DNA of 64,000 bases from Armillaria gallica (lineage: Eukaryota; Basidiomycota; Agaricomycetes; Agaricales; Physalacriaceae). The first letter of the stretch is position 1. Every line of letters begins with the position of its first letter. Below the pieces are notes generated by a model. That model ran no database searches. It saw nothing but the letters and a program-made list of their open reading frames with translations, and was not told the origin of the DNA. Both the position numbers and the translations under genes were made by a program. Shown here piece by piece: positions 23,224-39,100 of this stretch. The stretch spans positions 7,626,001-7,690,000 of the forward strand of contig JBANDB010000003.1 in assembly GCA_037576215.1 (NCBI GenBank), in the 5' to 3' direction.

Positions 23224-26200
23224 TTTGTTTTCTTCTCTGAAAATGACTTGTGTCATCGGACACTTCCCTTCCTTTGCGTGCTTCTTATAGTATGGCCTGA
23301 TACATATCTTTATGTTTTATATATTTATTTGGACGTAGAGTCGCACTATGGCAGTACCTTGATAGCTATCAGACAATCAGTCAGCGCTACAGTGACGATC
23401 GTGCTGTCCTAGAAATGCGGAGATGTCCAGTCGGGTGGGACGGAGACAGCTACAAGGCACATCTTCACAGGCGGTAATTTTTCCCAGCCCAGTGATCATG
23501 ACTGCAAACACCAGTATTATTACGATGGGTACTACTCATACTGTGAGCTTATCCAGAATCTCACCTGTTGGGATGTCAAGCGTCGCGCAACACAATGCAG
23601 TTGGCGTCGGGATCTTCGTTGTCAGGCAGGAAGCATTGTTCATTTGTTGTCCTCCTCGGGTTTCTCTATTACCTCACGTTTACTTCTATTAGTGTACACG
23701 GAATGTAGATAAATAGGTAGACTAACTACGATGGCCCTCACCTGTTTGCGAGGGTTCCCTGCTAAAATCCGGGTGAGCGGCTGGAGAATTACCGCTGATC
23801 TCAACATCATCCAGATCTCATCCAATCTCAACCTCATCTGCTGGGAATGTTGTGACGTTATGTGACACAGATGGAGATGCTTCCATTTTCAAATCTCTTT
23901 GCGTTAGCTTACTAGAATAAAGATTCTTAAAAAACTTGGCGACACATTGACATAGTTAGGGGTCTAAGGAAGGAAGGAAGGAGGCTATGTCACTGGTAAT
24001 TGAAAACAAAATTCCTATTTATCTATCCAAGAAAATCGGTGACTAAGTTGCCAAAATGTCACCGAGTCCTGGATCGGTCCTCGAGAGCAGTTTCGTTGCG
24101 TATTTTGAATATAATTTTCGGAAATGTTAGCAGAAATCAGCACGTACGCTTCACCAAGACCAACGTCCGAGGTCCAGAGAAGTGACGGAGTGTTGCGGTC
24201 GGAAACAGGGAGCAGCAGAAGTCATAGGTAGAGGGGGGAATGGACGAGCATTCAAATTGTGGTGGGATTTCGTCAGCTTGCACAGCCACCAACCCCAATG
24301 TGGGTGGGCCCGGCCTCTGCCCTCCTCCGACGCCTGCATAACCCTGCATAACCTCACTACCTTTTGATTCTTAAAATTTGTCACTCCAATTTACATCCTG
24401 TCACTCATCTTCTCTGAATCTCATCTTTGATCAATCTTACACTAATAAACCTTATCGAGTACTACCAATCGTACTATTATTCAACCTGTGCTGGTAACTG
24501 ACAACTTGAGTTGTTCTAGAAGATGATGATCTACCAGTGATCTACTAAAACTTAGTAGACAACGTATCTATCTCTACCAAAAGATCCTCGCAACGACGCC
24601 ATTGTATCATGGATACGAGCTGATATATACTACATGTCCTCTGAATAGCCACGTGGCACATGCAATGCACGCGGTGATCAGTCTAAGTGATGTGATTGCT
24701 ATGCAAGACGTTTTGACTTGAGATGACAGCACTGACTGATCATTTAACATCAGAAGCTAATCGCTGTATTCATCATGTGTCTTGGGGATAAATTACCACG
24801 GGGGCCTACTGAGTTAAAATGGCTCCTGCTCGACTGCAGTTTTCAAGGCAGTGCACGAGAGGCTCAGGCAGTGCATGATGTAGTCAAGACCGAAAGAAGT
24901 TGAACCATAGACATTGAATTTCGGCAAGAATATTCCTGTCAGTGAACCTACTTCCACTGTATTCACTATTTTGAGGGAACGCAGGAAGACAGGGGAAGAT
25001 GCAAGACGCGTCAACATCAAGCTCGAAGCAGGTGATCGTGAAAACCATAGGCGGGCCGAACTTCCGCATCGTCAGAAAGATCGACAACTTTGCGCCGTGA
25101 CAGCTAGTATCTTGTTGTAATCTTTTCTTCCACTTTCGCCGGTGCGTTTCATGTTTCAATAAAAAATCCGACGTCATGGTATCTTCATTTAATTGCGTCC
25201 CCAAGCTCACATTTTTGGCAGTTGCCACCTCGACTCAGTCGACTAGTGTTTTTTTAGGTCCTGACTCCTGGCTCAGGCTCAGAGTCTTTCCCATATTATT
25301 ATTCTCGTAAGGAAATTGTTGTTCACTCCTTGAAGGAATTCATGTGTGCTCTTTTCTTTGGTTTTCCTCTTTCGCTCTAGAGTCCATGGTTTCTAAGATG
25401 TGGGGCCATAGGGACTCTGGCAGGTACCACATAGGGCTCCAGCGCTCCACACTAATTGTATGCCTTGCGTTAAAATCCTGTCTGATGATTGCTTCCAGAC
25501 TCCAGTAGCATAAACGCCACCATGTGACCGAAAAACAAGCCTCGTACTGGTATTGATGTAAGCTTCATGTCTCGGGAATTGAGCATCCAGACCGTGTTCT
25601 AGGTGGTCGGGGCTACCCACGGCGGCGTGGTGTGATTTCTGGCCCTGCGCCAATAAATGGATAGCCTTCAGGATTTCAGCTAGGCGACATTCGACGTTTT
25701 GGCCATCATTCCACCGGCCAACCTAGTTATGCTTGAACGATCCCTTTCCGGAGAGATGTCAGATAGATAAATCCTGGGACTGAGAACATCCGTGATCAAG
25801 GTCAGTCAGATTACTTAGCTACGGGCTACTGATTCATCTCAGTAATTACATCCTGGTATTGGTTGATTGGAGATACTTAGTTATGAGCGTTCTGTTCCTA
25901 TGCCTAGGGCCTTGGTGTTGCCTTTACATTTGAATCCCCAGAATGTCACCTCTTACGCCAATATTGACATGGCGACTCATTTTTTTGGAGTTACGAACAA
26001 CATGTTCGGAATACTCGTGAATGCGGTGTAAAAGCATGCGGATCTACTTATCATATGATCGGGAGCAAAAGAACGACAGAGACAGCACATTAGATGGTCA
26101 GGATCTCAGACGCTGTACAAGTGGTTGCAAGGTATTATAATGCTAGGCGCTAATTTATCAATTGTAAATTGCACAACATCAATATATGACTAGAGCATGG

Positions 26201-29200
26201 GCGTTTATTCGAGACAGGCCCCAACAAGATGCCAGGGACTAAACAAAGTCACGGAGTTGTATACGGACGCAGATATTCAGATGAACATATTTCCAACGGC
26301 AGGCATAGGGAATGGTGATGCTGTTCGAGTCCTTCGACCCCTCGCCGCTGAAGTCTGGTCATGGACAATGTCGAGACAGCCCACTGATGTCGTCAAATTA
26401 TTCTACCGACTCCTTTAGCCGCTCCACAAATTTGTAGTACTTCTGGTCTATCATCGATTTTTCTTGGCTTCCTGGTGGTCCTTTGTGACATCACGTCGCG
26501 CTTCGATGAAAAGTTGGCTTGATTTCCTAGGGTCTTTAGTTTTGCAAATTACAACGACGTCGTGAACGCTGTTGACCAGTCTCTCGTTCGATCCTTTCTC
26601 ACCGGAGGCCAGTCTGGCGTACTATATGTTTGTCCACGGCTACTCACGAGGACCGTGATCGTAACTTTTCAGAACTGTCCGCACGAGCACATAGCCTAGC
26701 CCCGCATTGACGCGCCAAGGATCGACGCAAAAAGATGACTTAGAACTATCCGAAACATTCTAATACTGGAGGATATCTCCCAGATTCCCTCCAGAATCGT
26801 TGTTTTGATAGTTTCACCTCTAGACGCACGATCCTTATTCTGGTTAGGCCAAGGAACATACCGTTGATCTGTCTTTTAGAACTGTACAGGCTTTCCTTGC
26901 TATGTCGATGCTTGATGTACAAAATTTTCGTACTGTTAGCCGCCCAAAACCAATGCTAGGAAACGGATACGAAGCATGTCCGCGTGGTCAATACTCGATC
27001 ACCTAATTCTGGATAATATAATGATATCCGTTACCTATACTACCTAAAATAGACCCGAGTCGAAACGACCGTTGATCCCCGCGATACATATAAGCTCGAG
27101 TTGGATTCCTGGATAACCTTCAGTCTTTTCCCAGAGTTACTATGTCGTCCCTCTTCAAGCAAGTCGTTGTACACTCCTTCAGAGAATTTTCGTGCGCACT
27201 TCCATCATTGTCGCTGATATAATTATTCTGACAAGTCAACCCAGTGATTTCGTCAAGCATGACTCCGGTTCTCAAGATGTATCTCCTACCGAAAGGTAGC
27301 TGCACTGACTGCTCGTCCATATTGCCCCTCTGATGATTTTTCAAAGTCAGAAGAATTCTGATAGGTGAATCATGAGCTTGCTCATGCTTTTGTGTATATG
27401 CTAAATTCCACTCTATTATTAGCTTCCAAACGCCACCAAGGGGAGAAAGCTCTCACACCATGGGCTATGGGTCGGGTGGTACCAAAGTACTTAGACCTGG
27501 GGTCATTCCCGGGTCTGCACCCACCAAATCCTGATAGCCGTTCATCAAATAGTTTAATCAGTTTTAATCAGTAATTAGCACACGAGTGTCTCATTCAAAA
27601 CCATATGCCCTTGATACCCGAGTTTGGTGAGAAAAGTTTCCAGCATCTCGGCCATCCGAGCAATGCGGACAGAGCACATAGTCATTCGGACCAAAATGTC
27701 ATTCAATTTAAATATGACACTCACAAAATTTCAGCCCTAGTATTCGCCGTCGAAGCAGTATTCACAGCCCAAAGAATTGTAAGAGCCTTACTCACTGTTT
27801 CACTTCCTCGCACTGGAGTAAATGGATTCCGGGGCGCGCTGAAAATCACAGAGAGGCGTTATGATACGAGGCACTGGTGAGGCGCGTTTCAAGTAAATTA
27901 GGAATGGTATATTGCCTGCAGCTGTGTGGATTTCCGCTTACTTTGAACCTAGGACGATGCTGTTTTTCTACCCTCGATCCAGGGTAGGGTAGCGCTAGAC
28001 GGCGGTGGACCCATTACGTTTGGTACGCCTGACAGGAAAAAATAAGGGCATTGAACACATGCCTCGGTTTTGACCTACTACTGTCACGAGGCTGAAGACC
28101 AACTTCTTCCGGAGCACTGATACAAGCCGGTGGGGCGGATGACCCTCTCCGTCAGATTTCAAAACAGTGATCTAGAGCAGTCCAAAGGCATTAGCACCCC
28201 CCCGGGGGTTTCTAGCATCGTCAGCGGAGTGAGATTACAGCTCTATGGATATACGTATACCGGGATGATGGCATGGAGTTTGTCCCTGGACAGGCGAAAT
28301 GATAGATGTGTAAGCCGATAGTATCCTTATATGTCGCAGAGTCATCGGGTAATGGTTTCACAAAGACGAAGTAATAGCTGTTGTTTACGGGAGGCGGGCT
28401 GAAAGAGAGACTCACATGCCTAAGTCACCGATATCAGGTTCTCGTAGTATAGAAAAAAGTGCACGTACAGCGAGGGGCAGAGTCAGGGTTTACTTCCTAC
28501 TTTCGCAAGAGATAGGTGACACCATTGGCCAGAAGATTCTCTGCTGGCCTACCGTCCAGCTTTAGATGGTGATGCGTCCAGACCTGGTGTTCTGATCTGG
28601 CGAAGAGAATGAGATGTGTGCTATTTGGAAGCTGACGGTCGCTTATCATGTTCTATACCAGATCTAGACCATAAATTATGGAGGAAGATAAATATTTACC
28701 CGGTGATACATGGAACGAGGCTCGACGATAGACGCTTAACACTTACGTTCCTTGCTGTTAGAGTGCATGTCACTTCATGTGCAGGATCTCTCATTGCGCA
28801 CCAGCACGATATCAAGACACCTATAGCAGAGAGCACTATGTGAGCGTTCCAGATGAGACGAGGTTAACGTTTAGAGTCCGTGTCTGAATGCGGTGAGCTA
28901 CTCAATATCATCAAGAGAGCTGATCCCTCCGTACGATAGAGTTGGACCATGGAGAGTAATGTTGGGGCGGGTATCTTCGGCAATCGCAATACTACCGGGT
29001 CTCCAGCCAAAACGAGATGTCCGTAACTCCCTTCGTTACCCTTCGACAACCCCGCATCTCAGCTCGATCAACATTTGGGGATCGACTTTATCGGCATGAT
29101 AGGGAATGCAACGTGCATGGTGTTTCTTTTATCGTCCGAGAATAGTCATTGTCGGTCGAACAGTGCTACCGGTGCGGACATGAAGAACAACCCCCGGCAA

Positions 29201-32200
29201 TCCTTGTATCTAGAACCGTGTTCGACATCATCCCCGATGATGTCAGCTCGGCATCCGCGGGTATTCTGAATGTCGGGGTTGAGACGATCCACATCCCAGG
29301 AATCGCCTCTCAATGATTGTGGCCCGTGGGCTGATTACGACGGCAGCGTTGACGGCACGAGCTCTGAAGTCCATGACCAGATAGCAGAGACCTAGTATCG
29401 TCGAGCTCGACATATCCGGAGGGAGATTTAAGCTCGATGTTTGGCAAAAGTTAAACTTGAGAGATGCGCCGAGGTTACGCCATCTATACCCCCGCGATGG
29501 TGTCAGTAGTCATATTAAGAGCTGTGTCATGATGAACACGACTATGGTTACAACCTCGCCTGCCTTGAGCGTTAGATCAATAGTACTACGACTAGGACTA
29601 CTACTGTTCGAGACGACATAGAATACTTGGAGTTGACTTTAGGAAGGACGAGTTTCGTCGGTGACGGACTCGCCTGGGGATTTCGAGGTCAAAAATGCGC
29701 GGGATACGTGAAAGACAATGACACACCAGCATACTAATGATTTCGTTAAGCTGGAAGTTCTCACGGTATATGAATCCACATTGTAACGCTCATAGTGCGT
29801 GTCTGTGAAGAGGTTCCTGCACATTAAACAACTATAGTGACATACTCAAGGTAAAAGCATACCATCAGACCGCTTGGTCACATCTGAGGCTATCAATAAG
29901 GCGAGTATGGAGTGCTGTACGATTGTGGGAAGAGAGGGGGTTAGAGGTTCTAATTGGCAGGGGTCATTCACGATGAAGATATACGAGGCAATTTGATAGG
30001 CCATTTTGTGTACACTTCGGGAAGAATAACATACATCTAGCTCCCAGAGAGCGTCAACACGACGTTGATTGGAACGACTTGCGAACAAGAATCTTGAGTC
30101 ACATATGCTCTGTTTGCAGAGCCAAAGTCATCCATGGACTTCTATGGGTATATCTTGATGGTACTAGCGGACACAAAAAAAGTTAACTATTATAGTACAC
30201 ATTTTGAACAGAATTCACGCGCACCGGTGACGCTGAGAGTGGCAGCTAAAAAAACACCATTTCGAGGGGGAGTATGGTGCCTCTCCTATTTATGGATGCT
30301 ACGTTTCGATCATATGAGCGGGTGAAGAGAAGTTCGGTCCCTTAATAAGGGAAGGGCATAAAAGGGAGGAAAATAAATATTAGCGGAAACATTGTCCACG
30401 TGCTAGGAGGCTGATTCGGGCCGGTCAAAGGGGTAAGGGGTAAGCCGAGCTCCTTTAGTTTCATGGTGAAGCTTGGGTGAAGCCGACGGCTTGTGCGGTC
30501 AGAAAATGCATTAAAATTTCTTCTCCCGACGCATTTTGAAGCCTGTGTCAACACTATTAGCCCATTTTCGGCGGTTTTTTCCTGCTTTGAAATAGCCGCT
30601 TACAGAAGTACCTGCTCGATATTTGATGACATTCCCTGTTTCGTGAATAAACTCTGAACTCCGCGAGACATACACTTAGCTGACATCCAAAGCCACATGA
30701 CTCTGGGGCCCGCTGCCGACCTGCCGACATCACCAGTACCAACAAGACCTTTCTCATTCTCCGACATTATTGTGTTAACCTTGATCCGATTGCTCTCTCG
30801 CGACGAATCGGACCAGGTGGCACGATGAAGCTTCCTTAGTACTTGCCTCTTTCCTCACAAGACTGATTAGATCCGTCAAAGATAAACAGCCTCTTGCCGA
30901 TTGAAACGAACAGCGCCACCCTGAAATGGTTCACTCTAGCCTTGCACAGATGATACCGAAATGCTGCGGTCAGTAACCAAAAGCTTTCATCCGAATTACT
31001 GGCGGGAATTTACTGCTCCTAGTGCCATCACGTGAAAGTATAGCATATTCGGTATGCATGCGTCCTACTCTGAGCCAATATTGGTATGAAGTCTCCATGC
31101 CAAGGATCCTCCTTTACACTAGTGTCGACCCTTTTGATGGATAATCAACGTTTCGTCGGTCCGGTGTTCGTCTTTCAAGGTCATTATTTGAGGCGCTTTG
31201 AGGGCGCAGTATCTTTTTCAACCTGAAGAGAAATCGACCTCTCTTGATGTTCTCCATAGTTCAGTCCGTGTTGATAGCCTGGACTCTTGAGAAATTGGCC
31301 ATCTCTATCGTAAAGGAAGGAAACCACAGGCGCGCAGCTCATTGTGTCTTGTTCTTTTCTCCTTCCCAAAAGATCAGCAGCGGCGCCTCCTATGTTCGAT
31401 CCGGAGACAGCTCATGGAGTAAACGCCGTCGCACAATTCCTCCAAGCGGCAAGTACGTACTCGGACCTACTCCTTGACATTTTTGTGCTCTGAGTATGAA
31501 CTCTCGATGACCGCCAAGCCCATTGATCCCAGTGTACGGAGGCGAAGTGGAACAATTGGACTTCTCCCTCGTTTTTCCGGTCAGACACAAGAATCTCGTC
31601 TCCCCGAGTCCCTCTATGTTATCCATTCGAACACCCGAAAGCTCTTGGATTTGCCATCATTCTAAACTTTCTCCTGTGTCGCCATATATACCAATCCGAC
31701 ATATTGCTAATCCTACAATCACACTATTCTTTCTTCATTCCTGGTGATGTTCGCGATGATGACTTCATTGAGATAGTGAAGGAGACAAAAGGGCGACTAA
31801 GCTAATGATGAAAAAGGTCTATCGGTAGCCCTATACGCGAATACCAGGGGGGCGGGGATCGAGCGACTCCGTTGGTACGGCGTCAAGTCCCAAACAAGAA
31901 CGGCCGGCATACCCGCATATGTTTACCCGGGTTCCACGGAGTTGATAGTGCACCGCCAGCGCGGTAAACGTAAGGTTGTATTCGATTTTCACGTTTGGAC
32001 TCTTTATCTCCGTGGTTACTTTACGAGGGTTCCTTTAATGGCGGTGCTAGCCGATTTTCATAGGCACGGACAAGGAGGGGACTGCCAGCCGTTGCACCAC
32101 CATTGACCTTGGATCGCAAGGACATAACATTATTACATGACTCAGACTTTCTGTTCCAAAAAAGTGCGTGCAGTGGCTTTCGTAGCCTCTTAACAATTTC

Positions 32201-32626
32201 CGAAACACGCCCCTCCCCCTGTGTCCCTCCAATCAAGCAATCAATCAGTGATCATTGATATCCATCCAGTAAAAACTGTAACTTGAAACCTCAACGACCC
32301 CGAAACAGTTCTACACGCTTTCACTGTGGTCATGTTGGGACCATAAAAGGTCTTTATTTTCATTTTGTGTTGTTCGACCCGCTCTTACAATCATCTGTAG
32401 CAGCGATAAGATTGACTAACTATGGCCAGAACCTCATACGATAACGCCGTTTGTGCAACCGGGGTATTGGTCCCTCGCCTGTTGACCAGTTGAGGGAGCC
32501 GACAAACTCGGTCGTCCGAGAGGTGAGAAACCAGTCCATGAACACCACGGGGAGGTTGTCGTTTTTTGAAACCATGCTTTTACTTAAAAGACTCGGGATG
32601 CAACCGTGAATCATTACATTTCCATC
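23224..32626. other. 9.4 kb gene-poor block
   Basis: I could not support any gene here. Noted items: a Cys-rich frame near 23410-23697; a GGAAGGAAGGAAGGAGG run near 23967; minus-strand frames at 25653..25393 (AYINTSTRLVFRSHGGVYAT) and in 30088..28200 with hydrophobic segments (for example NAHIVLSAIGVLISCW near 28845-28795) that could be worn-down membrane-protein exons; and a plus-strand frame near 31520-31680 (EVEQLDFSLVFPVRHKNLVS). None could be assembled into an open, spliced gene. Many scattered stops suggest relics of old genes or repeats. Confidence 0.35.
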
Positions 32627-34674
<2,048 letters not shown>

Positions 34675-34879
34675 ATGTTTAGACTGTAACGAAAGGGTTA
34701 TAAATTAAAGTTGTCAAGGTCGATCCACTGACAATCCTGCATAAATCTCGTCTTCTTAAGTATCGAATTTTGAGCAGCAACGCAATTCGAAAAAGACACA
34801 CACCTAAGGAAACAACGGCCCGGAGGTCCCGTAAATTTCTTATTTGGAAGGCGCGTTCCTTACATAAGCCCCACCTCTT

Positions 34880-35720
34880 GCTCCCGACCACAATGTTCCG
34901 ATCTACAGATGAATGCAGCGTGTTCCGTCGCGTCTACTATTCTGCAAAGGTGTATGCCAGACTGTACAACAAAGGATACAGAAATTATTGAAGAGCGTCT
35001 GGCTCAGGTACGTCCTTCTGTTCCCATTTAAGCTACATCACTGACAATGTACTTAGCTGATGTCGGTCGCAAAGAGTTTCGTTCTACGAAGAGAAGCAAA
35101 AATTCTTTGGAAACTATCTACCCCCGAAATGTGAGAGGACCCAACGCTTCTTTTGTACCTGCTTAACATCCCATGTCGCCAGACGAATATGTCGTTTTTA
35201 TCACACCTACGACGCTTCAGGTGTCTATATTCTCGAAACTCTTACAACACGACAGATTGGATGATATCGTACAAGGGTCCACGGCAGAGTCATTAACCCT
35301 CATGAACCTACTAATCAAAGTCAGCAATAGTCTCATCCTACTCAAAGCTACAGCCGACAAGGGGGCCAGTGGTGAGAATGGTAACACCATACGAAATGCA
35401 GTGTAAGGGGAGCATTTGGCTGTATTCCCGAGACGGCTCAGCTCGACGACATGGCGCTAAATGGTAGGTTTCGCTCTCGTTATCTCCACAACGATGTCTG
35501 TATTGAAATATAATCAGAAAAGCTGTCGGCTTTGTCTCGTCTTCTGAGCATATCAAAGACGTACGTTCAATTTATGATCCGAGGAGATACCTCCTGAACA
35601 CATGTTAGATTACGGAGAAGAAATATGTTTTAGTTTCTCACTACACGTCCACTCTCAAGATTCTTGAAGCCGTCACCATAGAAGACGGCAACTGGAACGA
35701 CGGACAATAAATGTGGGTAC
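34880..35720 (+). pseudogene. RAD54B/Rdh54-like SNF2 helicase fragment, broken
   Basis: Pieces of a SNF2-family DNA translocase of the RAD54B/Rdh54 type lie in order. They are TDECSVFRRVYY, IIEERLAQLMSVAKSFVLRR (over a clean intron), EYVVFITPTTLQVSIFSKLL, LDDIVQGSTAESLTLMNLLI, KVSNSLILLKATADKGASGE, GCIPETAQLDDMALN, KLSALSRLLSISK and KKYVLVSHYTSTLKILEA. They cover only the stretch between the two helicase lobes and the start of the second lobe. The frame shifts near 34945-34955 (before the DCTTKDTE block), again at 35400 (stop after NAV, with the true frame continuing as VRGAFG) and probably again at the 35560-35610 intron. It stops at NWNDGQ* before the helicase C-terminal motifs. The N-terminal ATPase lobe is absent. 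It is a truncated copy; the full gene should be elsewhere. Confidence 0.75.
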
Positions 35721-36101
35721 TTTTCACAGGGCTAAGGTGAGTGCTTCCTACCTGTAATCGGGCGCTTGCTCATCTCTCCTTTTAGGACATTCTGTAGTTA
35801 TCTTGAGATCAACAACCAGGTGGAGCAGGTAGTATTCAAACCGGTCAGTTCTCGGGGTGTGATATTACCATAGGCTGACGTCGAGTCGCAGAATGGCACC
35901 CGACCAGTGACCACATGCATATGGAAGTCTCTTGCAGCTGGAGTAACGGGCCATACGTCGCTTCTGATTCAGAAGCCAACCGGTAAGGATGTTCTGATCC
36001 TTGTTGACCCTTTCTTCTTTCTAACGCGGTACAGTAAGAAATCTCATGCTGGCGAGCGCGATGGCACGGAAATATCGTTCTAACTCCGAACCTTATAAAT
36101 A
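35721..36101. other. Spacer upstream of the A-T-TE gene
   Basis: About 380 bases between the helicase relic and the NRPS-like gene. It holds no gene. TTATAAAT lies just 5' of the ATG (about 36094-36101), too close to serve as a normal TATA box. Confidence 0.4.
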
Positions 36102-39100
36102 ATGAGCAGCCTCCGGCAGAGACTTGACGCGATGTCACTACCGACTCCCCAAGGTGTCTCTTCTCCGACCTTCAAACCACCTCCACTTGATGGATCACTT
36201 ACAGTCCCCGAATTGTTCGACTACAACGGCTTTCACAGCGCTAAGCACACCTTGTTTCGATATGACAGCCCGGATAATGGCGAATTTCGTAGCATTACCT
36301 GGGAGGATGGTGTTGCGGCGTTTCACGTGGCTGGGCGTTATTTTCGGGAGCACATCAACGATGAAACTCCAGTTGTTGTAGGTATCCTAGCGAATACTGG
36401 TACGCCTTTGTTTCCGTGTAAAGGGTCTCAGCGCTTAGTGCCTAGCAGATACGATCACGTATTTTACGGTGCTTGTTGGCCTAATGCGCCTCGGCAAGAT
36501 CCCCTTTCCCATTTCGCCTCGTAACTCTGTTGCTGCCATTATTCATCTGATGAAATCAACAAACTCCAAGTATCTGGTCGTTAGTGGGGATGCTACGCTG
36601 CAGAAGCTCGCCGATGTCGTTTGTAGGGAAAGTGTAGCTGATGAAAGGATCGTAACAATATCGATGCCACGCTTCGCCGATCTATATTCTTCCGAGTCGC
36701 ACTCATATCAACCGCTTGCACCGGTCCGGCCTGAATGGTCAGAGACGGCCGTCGTCCTCCATTCGTCGGGTACGACGCGGTTTCCAAGTCCTGTTTACAC
36801 TACGCAAACGATCCTTCTGCAAAATGCAACTCGACCATGTATGTATTCTCAACCGCCGTTTCGCACTCCAACTGAGTGATCTTCAGATTACGGGGAAATT
36901 GACTTATGCGGAGAAATAGTAGGAGCCCAGGCAGTTCCATTGTATCGTAAGCATATTTTCCGTCTGCACCCGTGAGCGAGGCAGATTCTAAAGGTCTGTA
37001 TAGATACAATGGGGTTCATATCTATCTTGCTCTCCGTGTGTTTATCTCGTTCAGTATTTATTCAATAACACTGACAGCTTGTTGGTAGGTTGGAACCGGT
37101 GCTATCATTGCTTGCTTCCCGCCTGTCGAACCACCCATCATACCGACGGCCGAACGGCTTCTTTCAAGCATGATCAGTACTGGAAGCACCATAGTTTTCA
37201 GTGTTCCCGCTTTTCTGGAGGTGTGGGAAAGTGCTAAGGAATCGAACGACTTTGCTGATATGCCAGTGATGTAGAACTGGGCTCGAGATTCTCGAGCTAT
37301 CGAGGCTCTCAAATCAACAACTGCGATTGTAAGTTTCCACTTGGATCTGGATGAGCGATATTGACTGTATTGCAGACTTTTGCTGGCGGTCCACTTGAGA
37401 AGACTGCTGGTGATACTCTTGCCGCGAATGGCATTTTCATTGTATCCGTCTTTGGACTGTGAGTGGTGCTGTTCGATTGTTCGCTCGTGTCACTTATTTC
37501 CTCGAAAGCACTGAATCCGCTGTATCCATGGTGTTGCCTAGTACGAACACCATCTGCTCTCTCGTAAGGCATTGACCTGAAACATCAATCAGAGAACATC
37601 CCTGCTGAAGGATGGGAGTGGATGAGGGTAAGCGCCCCATAAATCGCCCGGTGGCTATTGTGGACTATCTGTCAGGTGCCGAGTAATATCGATGTCGCTT
37701 TTGTATCGACAGGCGAAAAGGACATCTATCGTTTGTACATCAAAGCAAGTCTGACATCCTATCGTCCGTTGTCGTTCTCAGCTAATGGCGTGAGCTCCCT
37801 TTCCAGGAAAATGAATTGAACTGCCCTTCGGTCCTTGACACCGAAATCGACGGAGTCAAGGCTTTTGACACGAAAGATCTGGTGCAGTTGCATCCTTTAA
37901 ATCGAAGTCTTTTCAAAATCTATGGACGGGCTGGTGAGGCGCTAGTTTCGTACGCTTGTCCTCATCTGAATCGATTTCCAGATGACCAGATAATGCACAG
38001 TACAGGGGTATGTCCTTGTTCCTCTCAATCGCTGTAGTCTGTTACTGAGTTGACGCATACATTCTAGGAGAAGGTATACCTCTTTCTTGTCTTTGTACCA
38101 TTGTGCTCATGACTGTTTGAAGACTAATCCTGTGCCGATTGGTGAGCAAGGCATCAGATCCACGGAGCATTCCTGACGATATCCAACGCAGAGGCGGTCC
38201 TGACTGGGGACAAACGAATCGCAGCAGCTGTCATGTTTGGCCGGTCGAAGTTCCAACCAGGCGTCCTCATTCAGCCCACGCAAGACGAAGCTTTTGACCC
38301 GAGAGATGTCACCCGATTGGCGGAATATCGAACAAACATATGGTATAGCTTTTGTGCTGTCGCTCTGTCTCGTGTTATTAACTCTGTTTGGTTTGATAGG
38401 GGCTCCATTGACAAGGCAAACGAACAAGCACCCCAGCATTCCCGAATACACAAGGAGGTGTGTTATCACGTTTGTTGCGAGTATTTATTTATTCAATCAT
38501 CTGTCAGATGATCCTTGTAGCGAAACCGGCAAAGCCTTTCGAATTCACGACGAAGGGAACACCTCGGCGCACTGCCATTCTGGAAGCTTACGAGGAAGAG
38601 ATCGAAACTTTATACCAGAATCTTGACCAGATGCTCCCCACCGACGTGGTCATCCCTCGGGAGTGGTCACTGAAGAATACCACAACCCTGATTAGAGATA
38701 TCGTTCGGGTAATATTAGAACGAGAGATCGCCGACAATGATGATATCTTTGTAGCAGGAGGCGACAGGTATGTCACTTCAACGTTCGTTTGACGTTATGT
38801 CTGAGTAACTGACTCTCACATAGCTTAATAGCAATGGCCATCCGAAATTCTATCCTCCGTACGTTTCGTGAGTCTGAAGCGGTCTCTGTGACGGCCATCA
38901 GAGCTCTGCCGCATAATTTTGTATTTGATTCGTCCTCTATCGCTGCGCTGAGCAGTTTGATCTACGGCTTCGTGCTGGGTGCTCACGCTGCTGTTCAAGA
39001 TATCAGCAATGAATGCAACACTGTTCCTTCAGGCATCGAGCCTCGGCATGAACAATCCTTTCCAGAACAAAGTCAGAGTGTGTTGAAGTTACGAGATGGG

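Noticed and set aside
23410..23697. Cys-rich frame after the laccase (KCGDVQSGGTETATRHIF ... QYYYDGYYSYCELIQNLTCW) as a small secreted protein
   Set aside because: The start would need a two-codon first exon, there is no signal peptide, and the C-terminal half looks random. I could not separate it from chance.
25393..25653. Minus-strand 86-codon frame as a gene exon
   Set aside because: No motif, no neighbouring exons with splice sites, and no family recognised.
28200..30088. Minus-strand hydrophobic segments as a multi-pass DUF6533/DUF6534-type membrane protein
   Set aside because: Signature residues of those families were not found and the segments do not join in one frame.
37264..37275. 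Premature TAG in the adenylation domain of the A-T-TE gene (MPVM*)
   Set aside because: A normal 54-base GT-AG intron (37221..37274) removes the stop and restores the FLENWARDSRAIEALK sequence.
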